DNA from: Chryseobacterium camelliae | Lineage (GTDB): Bacteria > Bacteroidota > Bacteroidia > Flavobacteriales > Weeksellaceae | Assembly (NCBI RefSeq): GCF_030818575.1 | Contig: NZ_JAUTAL010000001.1 | Location: 2,790,001 to 2,854,000, forward strand | Direction: 5' to 3' | DNA length: 64,000 nt | Shown: piece by piece, positions 34,894 to 44,487 of the stretch | Layout: every line of letters starts with the position of its first letter | Position numbering within the stretch: position 1 is the first letter of the stretch | Position numbers and translations under genes: made by a program | The notes under the pieces: model-generated | Seen by the model: only the letters and a program-made list of their open reading frames with translations | Databases searched by the model: none | Told to the model about the DNA's origin: nothing

Positions 34894-35757
34894 ATGCCCA
34901 GGAAAAAGTCCTTCAAAAACACTGCCGGAAAAAGATATAAGGCCAGACGGAAGAATTATTTGTTCCGTCGCGGGGTGGTTTTGGTCGTACTTATTTTAGC
35001 CCTGATCGGAACGGGATTTTATCTTAAGCATTCGGTAAGTTATTATTACGCCCTCTACTTTAATAAATTCACGCACAGGAAGCTGCACAACACAGAAACG
35101 GAATCCTTGAGAATACAGAGGATCATCACGGATAACCTGGACAAAACATACGGCTTCGATATTTCACATTACCAGAATAAAGAAGACATCCAGTGGGATA
35201 GCCTGAGTATAGGAAACAGGACAATCCCGCTTGAATTTGTCGTCATGAGAGCCACTATGGGAAACCGCAGCGCAGACCGGCATTTTGATGAATTCTGGCA
35301 ACAAGCCAAAAAACATGAACTGATCCGCGGAGCGTATCATTTTTACCGTGCAGATGAAGATCCCGTCATCCAGGCGAATAATTTCCTGGATAATGTGAGG
35401 CTGGAGAGCGGAGACCTCCCTCCTATCCTGGATATTGAAAAAATCCCAAGACGGAAAACCCGTGATAAGCTGGTGGAAGATTTAAAAGTGTGGTGTAAGA
35501 TTGTTGAAGAAACCTACGGGCAAAAGCCTATTCTTTATACGTATTATCACTATTACAAAGATTTTTTGAAAGGCGAATTTGATGATTATCCCCTCTGGCT
35601 GGCCAATTACAATGATGTTCCTGCGCCTTCCCCGGATGCCAACTGGAATTTCTGGCAATTTACAGAAAACGGCATCGTATACGGAATCAATACCAAAGTC
35701 GACCTGAACATCTATAACGGAAGTACGTGGTCCTTAAAAAGCCTTACTTTAGACTAG
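34894..35757 (+). CDS. GH25 lysozyme-like muramidase, membrane-anchored
   Basis: 287 residues. One N-terminal TM segment (VVLVVLILALIGTGFYLK) after a basic start, then a GH25 domain: GFDISHYQNKEDIQW, FVVMRATMGN, GAYHFYRADED, PPILDIEKIP with the catalytic DxE, and LANYNDVPAPSP-NWNFWQFTENG. Expected to cut peptidoglycan in the periplasm. The stop overlaps by 4 bp with the convergent neighbour (the palindrome CTAG). Confidence 0.92.
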   Translation: MPRKKSFKNTAGKRYKARRKNYLFRRGVVLVVLILALIGTGFYLKHSVSYYYALYFNKFTHRKLHNTETESLRIQRIITDNLDKTYGFDISHYQNKEDIQWDSLSIGNRTIPLEFVVMRATMGNRSADRHFDEFWQQAKKHELIRGAYHFYRADEDPVIQANNFLDNVRLESGDLPPILDIEKIPRRKTRDKLVEDLKVWCKIVEETYGQKPILYTYYHYYKDFLKGEFDDYPLWLANYNDVPAPSPDANWNFWQFTENGIVYGINTKVDLNIYNGSTWSLKSLTLD

Positions 35758-36890
35758 TCTTTTTTAAACGGATTCCGTTGTATCCAATCCGCTTTCGGAC
35801 TGACAGAAGAGAAAACCTTTTCCATAAACAGGTTAATAACCGGATGGGTATGGCGGATCAGTCCGACAATCTCTACCGGAGCTGCACCAACGGTTGATTT
35901 GATCTCCAGTGCGGTCCTCCCGAAAATAATCCTTTTAAAACGCTGGCGGATACCGAATTCAACCATATCGAGAAGCATATTAAGGTACAGTTGTTTAGGT
36001 TTTTGCAGATTCTTGTCGTAGCCTAAAAAATAGGTATCCACATCTCCGTGATTCAAAATCAGGGTATAAAATCCGATGAGCTCTTCACCAGAAAAATATC
36101 CGAATATTCTGAAATGGTCACCCAGGTGCACTTTCATGCTCTCAAAATGGTTTTCAGCAAGGAAGAACGTATTGAATAGAGCATTTTCCGCAACATGGTA
36201 ATACAGCTCATTAATCCGGATGCGCTGGCTTGTGACCTGATGAAGATCCATCTCCCTTACATGTATCCCTTCAAGCTTTCTTCTTGCTGTTCTTGCCCTG
36301 GCCCTGTATTTTTTCGAAATATCATTTAAGTAATCTTCAAAACACTTCCAATCCGGCCGCAGGCTTAATACCATATTAGGCTGCACAGAAAAGCGGTGGT
36401 AATGACGGTAGCTTTTTTGGTTAAAGAATGCAGCAAAATCCGGCCTGTAATCCTTAAACATGACAATAGACGTTCTTCCTGCCATCTTTTGTATATGGCG
36501 TGAAGCTTCGTTAATCCATGAAATTACTTCACCTGCGGATATTCCGGAAAGATTAAAATAAAATCCATTCTGGCCGGTCAGCATATTGTTTCCCAGGATC
36601 ATCACATTCTTACTGAATAGCCGGGTTAAAACATTCCTGATGCTGAAAGAAACTGTATCTTTTTGGAATGTGGAATGCCGTCGGAAATCAAGACACTGGA
36701 ACAATGCACCGCCTACCAGCTCACCGTTCAAGAAAAAACCTGCAAAATAACAGTCCATATTTTTAGGGCCCGACTCTTCAAGTGCCGAAAAATATTCCCT
36801 GGTAAGCAGGATATTTTGAATACCGACTGTACTGTTCCAGTTTTCGGGAAGCTCAGCAGCTTTGCGGTAGATTCTGAATTCACGCAGCAT
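35754..36890 (-). CDS. FemAB/GNAT-fold acyltransferase-like protein
   Basis: 378 residues from ATG 36890 (MLREFRIYRKAAELPEN); the frame opens at a TTG four codons upstream. The C-terminal half has the GNAT-like region FRIFGYFSGEELIGFYTLIL and LYLNMLLDMVEFGIRQRFKRIIFGRTALEI. The basic helix KYRARARTARRKLEGI is typical of the two-domain 'peptidoglycan bridge formation' group. Substrate unknown; the facing GH25 gene fits a cell-wall theme, which is only suggestive. Confidence 0.75.
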   Translation of the reverse strand: MLREFRIYRKAAELPENWNSTVGIQNILLTREYFSALEESGPKNMDCYFAGFFLNGELVGGALFQCLDFRRHSTFQKDTVSFSIRNVLTRLFSKNVMILGNNMLTGQNGFYFNLSGISAGEVISWINEASRHIQKMAGRTSIVMFKDYRPDFAAFFNQKSYRHYHRFSVQPNMVLSLRPDWKCFEDYLNDISKKYRARARTARRKLEGIHVREMDLHQVTSQRIRINELYYHVAENALFNTFFLAENHFESMKVHLGDHFRIFGYFSGEELIGFYTLILNHGDVDTYFLGYDKNLQKPKQLYLNMLLDMVEFGIRQRFKRIIFGRTALEIKSTVGAAPVEIVGLIRHTHPVINLFMEKVFSSVSPKADWIQRNPFKKD

Positions 36891-36998
36891 ATCAACATAC
36901 AATATTACATTAAATCCCGGTAAAAAAAGGCCTGCCGATTATTTATCTGCATCAGACTTTAATATTTTGTATTTTCGCGCTACGAAATCTTTACGGAA

Positions 36999-38879
36999 AT
37001 GAATTACGTTGCTGCTGAAAACCTGACCAAGTCTTACGGAATAAAAGTGTTATTTGAAAATATTTCTTTCAACATTAATGAGGGCGATAAAATTGCCATT
37101 GTTGCAAAAAACGGAAGTGGGAAATCTACGCTGCTGAAAATCCTTATGGGAAAGGAAATTGCGGATAGCGGAACGGTAAACATCAATAAAGATATCCAGG
37201 TAGTACTTTTTGATCAGGAAATTGATTACGCTCCTGCGCTCACAGTGGATGAATTCATGATGACGCTGGATTCACCGCCTATCATGGCGCTTAAAAACTA
37301 CCACCGGTCGCTCCATTCCACGGACCAGGATTTCATTGAAAAAGCCCTGGCCGATATGGAAGTCCATAAAGCCTGGGACCTGGAAAATGAAATGAAACAA
37401 ATCCTTTCCCAGCTTAAAATTACCGATCTGCAGGCTAAGATGGGAACGCTTTCAGGAGGGCAGATCAAAAGAGTTGCCCTGGCAAAGCTTCTTACGGAAA
37501 CCAGAGCAGAACACCGGCATACCCTTCTCATCATGGATGAACCGACCAATCACCTGGATGTGGAAATGGTGGAATGGCTGGAAAACTACCTCAATAAAGC
37601 TAAAATAACCCTTCTGCTGGTTACCCACGACCGGTATTTCCTGGACAGTGTCTGTGATATCATCTGGGAGATGGAAGACAGAAACCTGTATGTACATAAT
37701 GGCGCCTACGCAACCTACCTGGAGAATAAGATGATCCGTGAGGACAACCTTAATGCAACCATTGACAAGGCTAATAACCTGTACAGGAAAGAACTTGAGT
37801 GGATGCGCCGGCAGCCTAAAGCCAGGACTACAAAATCCAAAAGCAGGATCGATTCATTTTACGAAACTGAAAAAATAGCCAAGACAGATACCCGAAAACA
37901 GGGACTGGAGCTGGATTTTGAAATGAAGCGTTTAGGAAGTAAGATTCTTGAGCTTCACCATATCGATAAAAGTTTTGGGGACAAAGTATTGCTGAAGGAT
38001 TTCAGCTACCAGTTCCAGCGGGGTGAAAAAGTAGGGATCATCGGAAAAAACGGAGCCGGAAAATCTACGCTGCTCAACATTATCCAGGGATTTGAAAAAG
38101 TTGATTCGGGAACCATTGAGACAGGAGAAACCATTTCTTTCGGTTATTTTTCCCAAAAGGGACTTACCTACAAAGAGGATGAGAGAGTCATTGATTTCAT
38201 CAAGGAAGTAGCAGAATATTATCCTCTGGCTAATGGCAAGAGTTTATCTGCATCCCAATTCCTGAGGCTATTCCTTTTTGATGATCAGACGCAATATTCT
38301 CCCATCTCAAAACTCTCCGGAGGTGAAAAGAGAAGGCTGCACCTGATGTACATCTTGTACCAGAATCCTAACTTTTTGATTTTTGATGAACCTACCAATG
38401 ACCTCGACCTGCCGACGCTAACCGTACTGGAAAACTTCCTTCAGCAGTTTCAGGGTTCCCTGATCATTGTTTCCCACGACCGGTATTTCATGGACAGGAT
38501 CGTAGACCATATCCTGGCATTTGAAGGCAATGGAAAAATCAAAGACTTTTCAGGAAACTTCTCAGAATACCGCGAGGCCAGAAGCCGCGAAGAAGCATTG
38601 GAGAAAACTGCCGCGAAGCCGGAACCTGTAAAGGAACAGATACCTGTAAAGGACACCACTGCTCCTAAGAAAAGAAAGCTTTCCTTCAAAGAGCAGCACG
38701 AACTGGAAACCCTTGAAAAGGAGATGCCACAGCTGGAGCAGCAGCGCGCTAAGATTCTGGAACAGCTGAACAATGAAGCGGATTACGAGAAAATATCAAA
38801 ACTTTCTGCCGAGCTGGAAGCCCTTTCAGAAAAACTGGACGGGTATGAAATGCGCTGGCTGGAACTTCAGGAAATTTAA
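36999..38879 (+). CDS. ABC-F family translation-factor ATPase (Uup-like)
   Basis: 626 residues, two ABC domains in one chain and no membrane domain. Walker A AKNGSGKSTLL (residues ~36-46) and GKNGAGKSTLL (~348-358); signatures LSGGQIKRVALAK and LSGGEKRRLHL; Walker B LLIMDEPTNHLD and FLIFDEPTNDLD. An interdomain linker (about 250-310) and a C-terminal coiled-coil (about 560-626, KEQHELETLEKEMPQLEQQ) match Uup-type ABC-F proteins that act on the ribosome. Soluble. Whether it has an antibiotic-resistance or housekeeping role cannot be told from sequence. Confidence 0.93.
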   Translation: MNYVAAENLTKSYGIKVLFENISFNINEGDKIAIVAKNGSGKSTLLKILMGKEIADSGTVNINKDIQVVLFDQEIDYAPALTVDEFMMTLDSPPIMALKNYHRSLHSTDQDFIEKALADMEVHKAWDLENEMKQILSQLKITDLQAKMGTLSGGQIKRVALAKLLTETRAEHRHTLLIMDEPTNHLDVEMVEWLENYLNKAKITLLLVTHDRYFLDSVCDIIWEMEDRNLYVHNGAYATYLENKMIREDNLNATIDKANNLYRKELEWMRRQPKARTTKSKSRIDSFYETEKIAKTDTRKQGLELDFEMKRLGSKILELHHIDKSFGDKVLLKDFSYQFQRGEKVGIIGKNGAGKSTLLNIIQGFEKVDSGTIETGETISFGYFSQKGLTYKEDERVIDFIKEVAEYYPLANGKSLSASQFLRLFLFDDQTQYSPISKLSGGEKRRLHLMYILYQNPNFLIFDEPTNDLDLPTLTVLENFLQQFQGSLIIVSHDRYFMDRIVDHILAFEGNGKIKDFSGNFSEYREARSREEALEKTAAKPEPVKEQIPVKDTTAPKKRKLSFKEQHELETLEKEMPQLEQQRAKILEQLNNEADYEKISKLSAELEALSEKLDGYEMRWLELQEI

Positions 38880-38912
38880 GCGGCTACAGCTATCTGATTC
38901 CATTCATAATTC

Positions 38913-39977
38913 TTAACTTTTAACTACATCAACGATCTTCCCTTCCCGCGCACTCTCCAGTGCCGCGTCAATAATCTTCATGTTCTGCAATACTTCAATG
39001 CCTTGTGACGGCAGTGCATATCCGAATACCATATATTCGTAAATCTGCTGGTAATAATTCATGTAGTTGCCGGGTTCGCTGAAGGTAAGTTGCCTTTCAG
39101 TTTCTGAACGTTCATTGATGAAATTTAATATTCCGTCCGCTTGTGTCAAAGGTTTTGTCCATGCAGTACCATACTCCGGAATCGCACCCGCAGCAAGCTC
39201 ATTTTCCTGATCGTCCGATCTTTCCTGCAGGAAGCTTCCTCTGTCACCGTGGATAGTGTAGGCATAATGCGCTTCTTTACTGAATACAGAAGATTTTAAA
39301 CGAACCCTTAGCCTGTCCGGATAAAAAAGAATCAGTTCAAAATAATCGTTGGCGAAGGCCTCCCCTTTCATGGAAAATACATCGGCAAAAATACGGTCCG
39401 GCATTCCAAAATACTGAACTGCCTGATCAATTAAGTGTGAACCTAAATCGTGCAATGCGCCGGAACCAGCCTGTTCGGGATTTTCCTTATGCTCTTTACC
39501 GCTCGGATCCTTACGGAACCTGTCAAAACGGATTTCTGCTTCTTTTATAGTCCCAAGTTTTTTTTCACTGATGATTTTCTGCACCTGAAGATAATCACGG
39601 TCAAACCTTCGGTTCTGGTATACACTGATGAAAAGTCCTTTTTCTTGTGCGAGGTCTACCAATTGCTGTGCTTCTGAAGCATTCACGGTAAAAGGCTTTT
39701 CAACAATGATGTGTTTTCCGGCTTCCAGGGCTTTTTTTGCATATTCAAAATGAGTCTGTACAGGAGTATTGACAATCACAAGTTCAATATCCTGCTGCTC
39801 CAGCATTTCTTCTACGGAACGGTAAATGGTGGCATCCGGATATTTTTCCGCAGAATCATTTTTGCTTCGCTCCACAATAGCAGCCAGGAAAAATCCGGGA
39901 TGCTCTTTAAGAAAAGGAGCATGAAATACTTTACCGCTCATTCCAAAGGCACAAAGGCCTGCTTTTACCAATTGCAT
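38913..39977 (-). CDS. Gfo/Idh/MocA family oxidoreductase
   Basis: 354 residues. N-terminal NAD(P) Rossmann fold (LCAFGMSGKVFHAPFLKEHP), VIVNTPVQTHFEYAKKAL and HIIVEKPFTVNASEAQ with the conserved EKP lysine, and the C-terminal domain with SGALHDLGSHLIDQAVQYFG. The F-G-M-S-G-K form is the subgroup close to YhhX/YdgJ. Substrate unknown (sugar or inositol in relatives). Single gene. Confidence 0.92.
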   Translation of the reverse strand: MQLVKAGLCAFGMSGKVFHAPFLKEHPGFFLAAIVERSKNDSAEKYPDATIYRSVEEMLEQQDIELVIVNTPVQTHFEYAKKALEAGKHIIVEKPFTVNASEAQQLVDLAQEKGLFISVYQNRRFDRDYLQVQKIISEKKLGTIKEAEIRFDRFRKDPSGKEHKENPEQAGSGALHDLGSHLIDQAVQYFGMPDRIFADVFSMKGEAFANDYFELILFYPDRLRVRLKSSVFSKEAHYAYTIHGDRGSFLQERSDDQENELAAGAIPEYGTAWTKPLTQADGILNFINERSETERQLTFSEPGNYMNYYQQIYEYMVFGYALPSQGIEVLQNMKIIDAALESAREGKIVDVVKS

Positions 39978-40113
39978 ACTCTATTTTTTAACAAATATAT
40001 CATAAACTTTTGTCTTAGGAGGATTTTTAAGTGTTTCATCCATAACAGAATCGGGTATGATAAAAATCATACTTTTTATTTTTAACCATTCTAAATAAAG
40101 TCCGCTAATTTTT

Positions 40114-40148
40114 TACATTTGCGCATTATTTAAAATTACTCTAAATAA
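40114..40148 (+). promoter_or_regulatory. Promoter and possible operator of the TonB receptor gene
   Basis: -7 box TACATTTG at 40114-40121. A perfect interrupted palindrome TTATTTA-N9-TAAATAA at 40126-40148 lies between the box and ATG 40152, and TAAATAA occurs once more at 40092-40098. The position suits a repressor such as Fur, but this is not a Fur consensus. Confidence 0.45.
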
Positions 40149-40151
40149 GCT

Positions 40152-42341
40152 ATGAATAAAAACTTTATCACATTAGGACTTATCGTGATGACCTCAACGG
40201 CATATTCTCAAATGAAATATGCTCCTGTTACGGATACGGTGAGAATTCAGACTATTGAGGATATTAATCTTCACAAAACCGGTAATCCGAACAAGGCCAA
40301 GCCACTATCCACAAAATCGAATCTTACGGTCATGGAAAATCCACAGCCGATTGCGATTGTTACCCATGAGATTATTGAGCAGCAACAGGCCAGGCAGCTG
40401 AGTGATGTGATAAAAAATGTTAACGGGATTTATCTTACGTCTGCCAGAGGAGGTTCACAGGACAGTTTCGGGGGACGGGGATTCACATTTGCTAATGACA
40501 ATATCTTCAAGAACGGAGCCAGGGTAAACAGCGGTGTTTTTCCTGAGGTAACCAGCCTTGAAAGAGTTGAAGTATTGAAAGGAGCCAATGCAATGCTGTA
40601 CGGAAATGTAGGACCTGGCGGAATTGTCAATCTGATTACTAAAAAACCGAGGTTTGAGTTCGGGGGTACACTTGGATTCAGTGCGGGGAGCTGGAATGCA
40701 TACAAACCTACGGTAGATGTTTACGGTCCTTTGAGCAAAAGCATTGCATTCAGGATGAACGGCACCTATGAATATGCAGAAAGTTTCAGGGATATCGTAC
40801 AATCTAAGAAACATTATTTTAACCCTTCTTTTGTATTCAACATCGGCGAAAATACACAGCTTATCGTAGAAGGAGACTACCTTCAGCATCAGTTTACGCC
40901 GGATTTCGGTATCGGAAGCGTGGTAGATGGAGCAACCGGTATTTCGAGGCTGGCTACAGAGATTGACAGGAAGCAGTTCCTGGGTGCCAACTGGCAATAC
41001 CAGACCAACAAACAGGCTACTACGGATGTTATCCTCAATCATAAATTCAGTAACAGCTGGACATTGAATGCCGTAGCTTCCTATCAGAACTATACTAAAG
41101 ATTATTTTTCTACCGAAAGGATCCAATGGAATTATGACTCTTCCAAAAACAACCTCAACCCAAGCTGGAAGAGAAGTGTAGGAAGAACGTACAATGAACA
41201 GAATTACACTTCGCTTCAGGTAAACCTCAACGGGGAATTTAAAACCGGAAAAGTAAACCACAAACTTTTGGTAGGTACAGATGGAGACTATAACCAGGCG
41301 GACAACTATACCTATGCGATCAGCTCCGGAGATTTCGGTACACTATACCTGAATAATCCTGCAACATGGACTAATGAAGTTACAATGCCTGCTGCTGACA
41401 GGTCATACAGAAGAAGAATTCCTACCAAACGCTTCGGGGTTTACCTTCAGGATTTTGTTGAACTGACCAAATCTGTAAAATTACTCGCAGGGATCCGCTA
41501 TTCTTATCTGACGAATGGAGAATCCACTGATAATATATTTATTCCGGGAACCAAAATTCCTGCCGTCAGCGCTGAAACCAAAAATCATGCATTCTCTCCT
41601 AAGGTGGGATTGGTATACAACCCGAATGAGAATCTTTCTGTATTTGCCACCTATACCAACTCATTTGTTCCTAATGCCGGATTTGACTTTTATACCAGAG
41701 GAGCCCTTGACCCATCTACCGTAGATCAATATGAACTCGGGATTAAAAAGAACCTCTGGAACAATGCGATTGCTGTAAATCTCTCCGTATACCAGATCAA
41801 CAACAATAATACCTATACCCAGCCAATTAACAATCCTACGGGAGATACTACCCTCAGGATTTATGCCGGTGCGGTAAGAAGCCGGGGTGCAGAGCTGGAC
41901 CTTACCGGAAACCCGACCAAAAACCTGTCTTTAATTGGCGGATTATCTTATAATAATGCCGTATACACAAAAACGCCGAATGACGGTTTTGTAGAAGACC
42001 AAAGACTGGTAAGAACGCCTGCCTTTACTGCCAATGCTTCAGCTTTCTATACCTTTACCGAGTTTGCGAAAGGGCTGGTCATCGGTGCCAGTGCATTCTA
42101 TACCGGAGACCGGAAAGCGGGATGGAATGATGTAAAGGGACAGTCACAGGTAACCAGAATGATTGATGTTGGCGGATTTACTACTGTGGATCTAAGCCTT
42201 GGATATCAATGGAAAAAATTAATGGTTCAGGGAAAGCTGGGCAACCTGTTTGACGTAGTGAACTATAACGTTCATGAAAATTACTCCGTCAATCCCATCA
42301 TGCCGAGAAACGTTTATTTCACTGTGACGTATAAGCTCTGA
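40152..42341 (+). CDS. TonB-dependent siderophore receptor
   Basis: 729 residues. Signal peptide (FITLGLIVMTSTAYSQ), plug domain about 60-200 (IIEQQQARQLSDVIKNVNG, then LERVEVLKGANAMLYGNVGP with PGGIVNLITKKP), and a 22-strand-type barrel ending in the aromatic-terminated VYFTVTYKL. Resembles the FhuA/FoxA-like TonB siderophore-receptor group; imports a ferric siderophore powered by TonB. Paired with a PepSY protein 82 bp downstream. Confidence 0.94.
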   Translation: MNKNFITLGLIVMTSTAYSQMKYAPVTDTVRIQTIEDINLHKTGNPNKAKPLSTKSNLTVMENPQPIAIVTHEIIEQQQARQLSDVIKNVNGIYLTSARGGSQDSFGGRGFTFANDNIFKNGARVNSGVFPEVTSLERVEVLKGANAMLYGNVGPGGIVNLITKKPRFEFGGTLGFSAGSWNAYKPTVDVYGPLSKSIAFRMNGTYEYAESFRDIVQSKKHYFNPSFVFNIGENTQLIVEGDYLQHQFTPDFGIGSVVDGATGISRLATEIDRKQFLGANWQYQTNKQATTDVILNHKFSNSWTLNAVASYQNYTKDYFSTERIQWNYDSSKNNLNPSWKRSVGRTYNEQNYTSLQVNLNGEFKTGKVNHKLLVGTDGDYNQADNYTYAISSGDFGTLYLNNPATWTNEVTMPAADRSYRRRIPTKRFGVYLQDFVELTKSVKLLAGIRYSYLTNGESTDNIFIPGTKIPAVSAETKNHAFSPKVGLVYNPNENLSVFATYTNSFVPNAGFDFYTRGALDPSTVDQYELGIKKNLWNNAIAVNLSVYQINNNNTYTQPINNPTGDTTLRIYAGAVRSRGAELDLTGNPTKNLSLIGGLSYNNAVYTKTPNDGFVEDQRLVRTPAFTANASAFYTFTEFAKGLVIGASAFYTGDRKAGWNDVKGQSQVTRMIDVGGFTTVDLSLGYQWKKLMVQGKLGNLFDVVNYNVHENYSVNPIMPRNVYFTVTYKL

Positions 42342-42365
42342 TCAGTTAAATAACATTAAATTTGC

Positions 42366-42395
42366 CAGGTGGAAGAAGCAGTTTTCTTCCACCTG
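42366..42395 (+). terminator. Hairpin between the receptor and PepSY genes
   Basis: Perfect stem CAGGTGGAAGAA / TTCTTCCACCTG. No T-run follows, so it may be an attenuator or an mRNA-stability element rather than a full stop. Confidence 0.55.
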
Positions 42396-42423
42396 CTCAT
42401 TAAAAAAAACAAAAATTTCATCT

Positions 42424-42939
42424 ATGGATAAGATCAAAGATACAAGAAGCTTTATGCGTATTACCCACAGGTATCTGGGTTATTTTCTGGCAGGAATCAT
42501 GGCCGTATATGCCATCAGCGGTGTCATGCTGGTCTACCGGGATACAGATTTCCTGAAAAAGGAAAAACATTATGATAAGGTTGTTGCTAAAAACCTGTCT
42601 GAAAAAGAACTCGGCAAAGAGCTTAAGATAAAAAACCTGGAGGTTGAGAAAACGGAAAACGGCGTTTTGTATTTTAAGCAGGGAACCTATAATTCAGTTA
42701 CAGGCCAGGCTCAGTATGACAAGAAAGAACTGCCTTTTGTCCTGGATAAAATGACCAAGCTTCACAAATCCCAGTCTAAAGACTCCCTGTCTCTCCTAAA
42801 CACCTTTTTCGGGATTTCCCTGTTCTTTTTTGTCATCTCCAGTTTCTGGATGTTCAAACCCAAAACAAAAGCTTTCAAGCGCGGTATGATTTTCACCATT
42901 GCAGGACTCATTGTTTCAATTATTCTTTTATTTATATAA
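42424..42939 (+). CDS. PepSY-associated membrane protein
   Basis: 171 residues. TM1 (HRYLGYFLAGIMAVYAISGVM), a periplasmic loop of about 80 residues, then TM2 and TM3 (TFFGISLFFFVISSFWMF, FTIAGLIVSIILLFI). Resembles short PepSY-TM proteins commonly coupled to TonB siderophore receptors; they are thought to help reduce ferric siderophores, an inference for this case. Confidence 0.8.
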   Translation: MDKIKDTRSFMRITHRYLGYFLAGIMAVYAISGVMLVYRDTDFLKKEKHYDKVVAKNLSEKELGKELKIKNLEVEKTENGVLYFKQGTYNSVTGQAQYDKKELPFVLDKMTKLHKSQSKDSLSLLNTFFGISLFFFVISSFWMFKPKTKAFKRGMIFTIAGLIVSIILLFI

Positions 42940-43006
42940 ATATTATAATATACAATTTTAATCCGGATTCCTGTTAAAGCCTTTAAAATCTCATTTTTTT
43001 TTGTTG

Positions 43007-43022
43007 TGGCACATTTATTGTT
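43007..43022 (+). promoter_or_regulatory. Candidate sigma-54 promoter
   Basis: TGGCACATTTATTGTT: GG, ten bases, then GT; consensus is TGGCAC-N5-TTGC with GG-N10-GC. The next gene begins 46 bp later at 43068, a usual distance. A partial resemblance (one base off at -12). Confidence 0.4.
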
Positions 43023-43067
43023 CTTCCCAAGACCTAGAATAATAAATTATCTATTAAATTATAAATT

Positions 43068-43658
43068 ATGAAAAAATTAATCTTTACAGGTATACTTGCA
43101 GTAGCCGGATTAGTATCTACTGCAAATGCTCAAATTCAAAAAGGAAACTGGATGGTAGGTGGTAACCTAGTAGGAGCAAATTTCGGATTGAATAGTGGTG
43201 GTGGATATAATTTTGCCATTCAGCCTAAAGGTGCTTATTTTGTTGAGGACAATGTAGCGGTAGGTGGTTACGTAGATTTAGGCTTCAGCGGAGCTAAAGA
43301 TTCACCTACTACATTTACGTATAACGTTGGGGCATTAGGCCGTTACTATCTTTCTCCGGGAGAGCAGGGAGTAGATAATCTTCTTAACCACGGAAGATGG
43401 TTCTTCGAAGGTAACTTAGGTGTTGGAGGTACTTCCATCTCTAAAGGTGGTTCTTCTTCCAATGGTCTTAACTTCGGTTTCGGTCCTGGTTACTCTTACT
43501 TCATTACACCGAATATCGGTCTTGAAGGTTTAGTAAAATATGACGCTAATGCCGGATTCGGTAACGGTGGATATACCAACAGAATCACTTTCGGACTTGG
43601 TTTCCAGATCTATCTTCCAACTTCAAAAGGTAGAGAAGTTATCAATGATGTAAAATAA
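43068..43658 (+). CDS. Outer-membrane beta-barrel protein
   Basis: 196 residues. Signal peptide (FTGILAVAGLVSTANAQ), then Gly-rich alternating strands (NWMVGGNLVGANFGLNSGGG, FALQPKGAYF-type, VAVGGYVDLGFSG) ending in FGLGFQIYLP. Matches the small 8-strand OMP barrels of Bacteroidetes. Codon usage is high-expression-like (many GGT, GCT). Monocistronic with a terminator. Confidence 0.87.
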   Translation: MKKLIFTGILAVAGLVSTANAQIQKGNWMVGGNLVGANFGLNSGGGYNFAIQPKGAYFVEDNVAVGGYVDLGFSGAKDSPTTFTYNVGALGRYYLSPGEQGVDNLLNHGRWFFEGNLGVGGTSISKGGSSSNGLNFGFGPGYSYFITPNIGLEGLVKYDANAGFGNGGYTNRITFGLGFQIYLPTSKGREVINDVK

Positions 43659-43691
43659 TCACTCACTTCACATACACATACATTACAAGAG

Positions 43692-43725
43692 AAAGCGCAT
43701 CGGAATGATTTCCGATGCGCTTTTT
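43692..43725. terminator. Terminator between the barrel gene and the peroxiredoxin gene
   Basis: Stem GCGCATCGGAA / TTCCGATGCGC followed by TTTTT. Confidence 0.85.
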
Positions 43726-43758
43726 CAATTAAAACTAAACTATAAAAAATCAAATCAA

Positions 43759-44394
43759 TCAGGTATTAGGTTGAGGAGTATATCGCAGATAAGGCTTAAT
43801 TTCCTTTACTCCTTTTGGGAACAGTACTCTGGCATCCTCGGTACTTACGGCAGGCGGAATGATAACATCATCCCCATCTTTCCAGTTAACAGGTGTGGCA
43901 ATTTTATGCGAATCAACCAGCTGAAGTGAATCCAGCACCCTGAGAATCTCATCAAAATTTCTTCCTGTAGAAGCCGGATAGGTGATAATCAGCCTCACTT
44001 TTTTCTGCGGATCGATGATCAGCAGGGACCGTACGGTAGCAGTGGCAGATGCATTAGGATGGATGAAGTCATAAAGTTCAGAGACTTTCCGGTCTTTATC
44101 TGCAATAATCGGAAACTGCACATCGGTCTCCTGTGTTTCATTAATATCCTTAATCCAGTTCTGATGGTCTTCTACTCCATCTACACTCAGGGCAATGACC
44201 TTGGTTCCACGCTTATCAAATTCTGATTTCAGTTTTGAAGTGTATCCAAGTTCTGTAGTACAGACAGGCGTGTAATCTGCCGGATGAGAGAACAGAATTC
44301 CCCATGAATCTCCTAAAAATTCATGAAAACGGATAGGCCCGGATGATGTTTCAGCCTGAAAATCGGGTGCGGTATCTCCTAGTTTTATCGACAT
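43759..44394 (-). CDS. Peroxiredoxin, 1-Cys (Prx6-type)
   Basis: 211 residues. Peroxidatic Cys in SHPADYTPVCTTELGYT near residue 48; no resolving Cys in the usual place. The C-terminal extension TPVNWKDGDDVIIPPAVS is typical of the Prx6 subgroup. Reduces hydrogen peroxide and lipid peroxides in the cytoplasm. Single gene, divergent from MscS. Confidence 0.95.
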   Translation of the reverse strand: MSIKLGDTAPDFQAETSSGPIRFHEFLGDSWGILFSHPADYTPVCTTELGYTSKLKSEFDKRGTKVIALSVDGVEDHQNWIKDINETQETDVQFPIIADKDRKVSELYDFIHPNASATATVRSLLIIDPQKKVRLIITYPASTGRNFDEILRVLDSLQLVDSHKIATPVNWKDGDDVIIPPAVSTEDARVLFPKGVKEIKPYLRYTPQPNT

Positions 44395-44487
44395 AATACT
44401 TTGTTTATTGTTAGTCTACAAATTTAATAGACTTTTTGAAACTGGCAAAATTTTTGTTAAAAATTTTACTTATTATTATATTGCCAT

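Noticed and set aside
40455..41261. 268-codon antisense frame within the TonB receptor gene
   Set aside because: Shadow of a strong coding frame; composition follows complement of the receptor and no domain is visible. The same applies to antisense frames in ndh (33731-34285), the protease (46430-47059) and HMGR (56641-57327).
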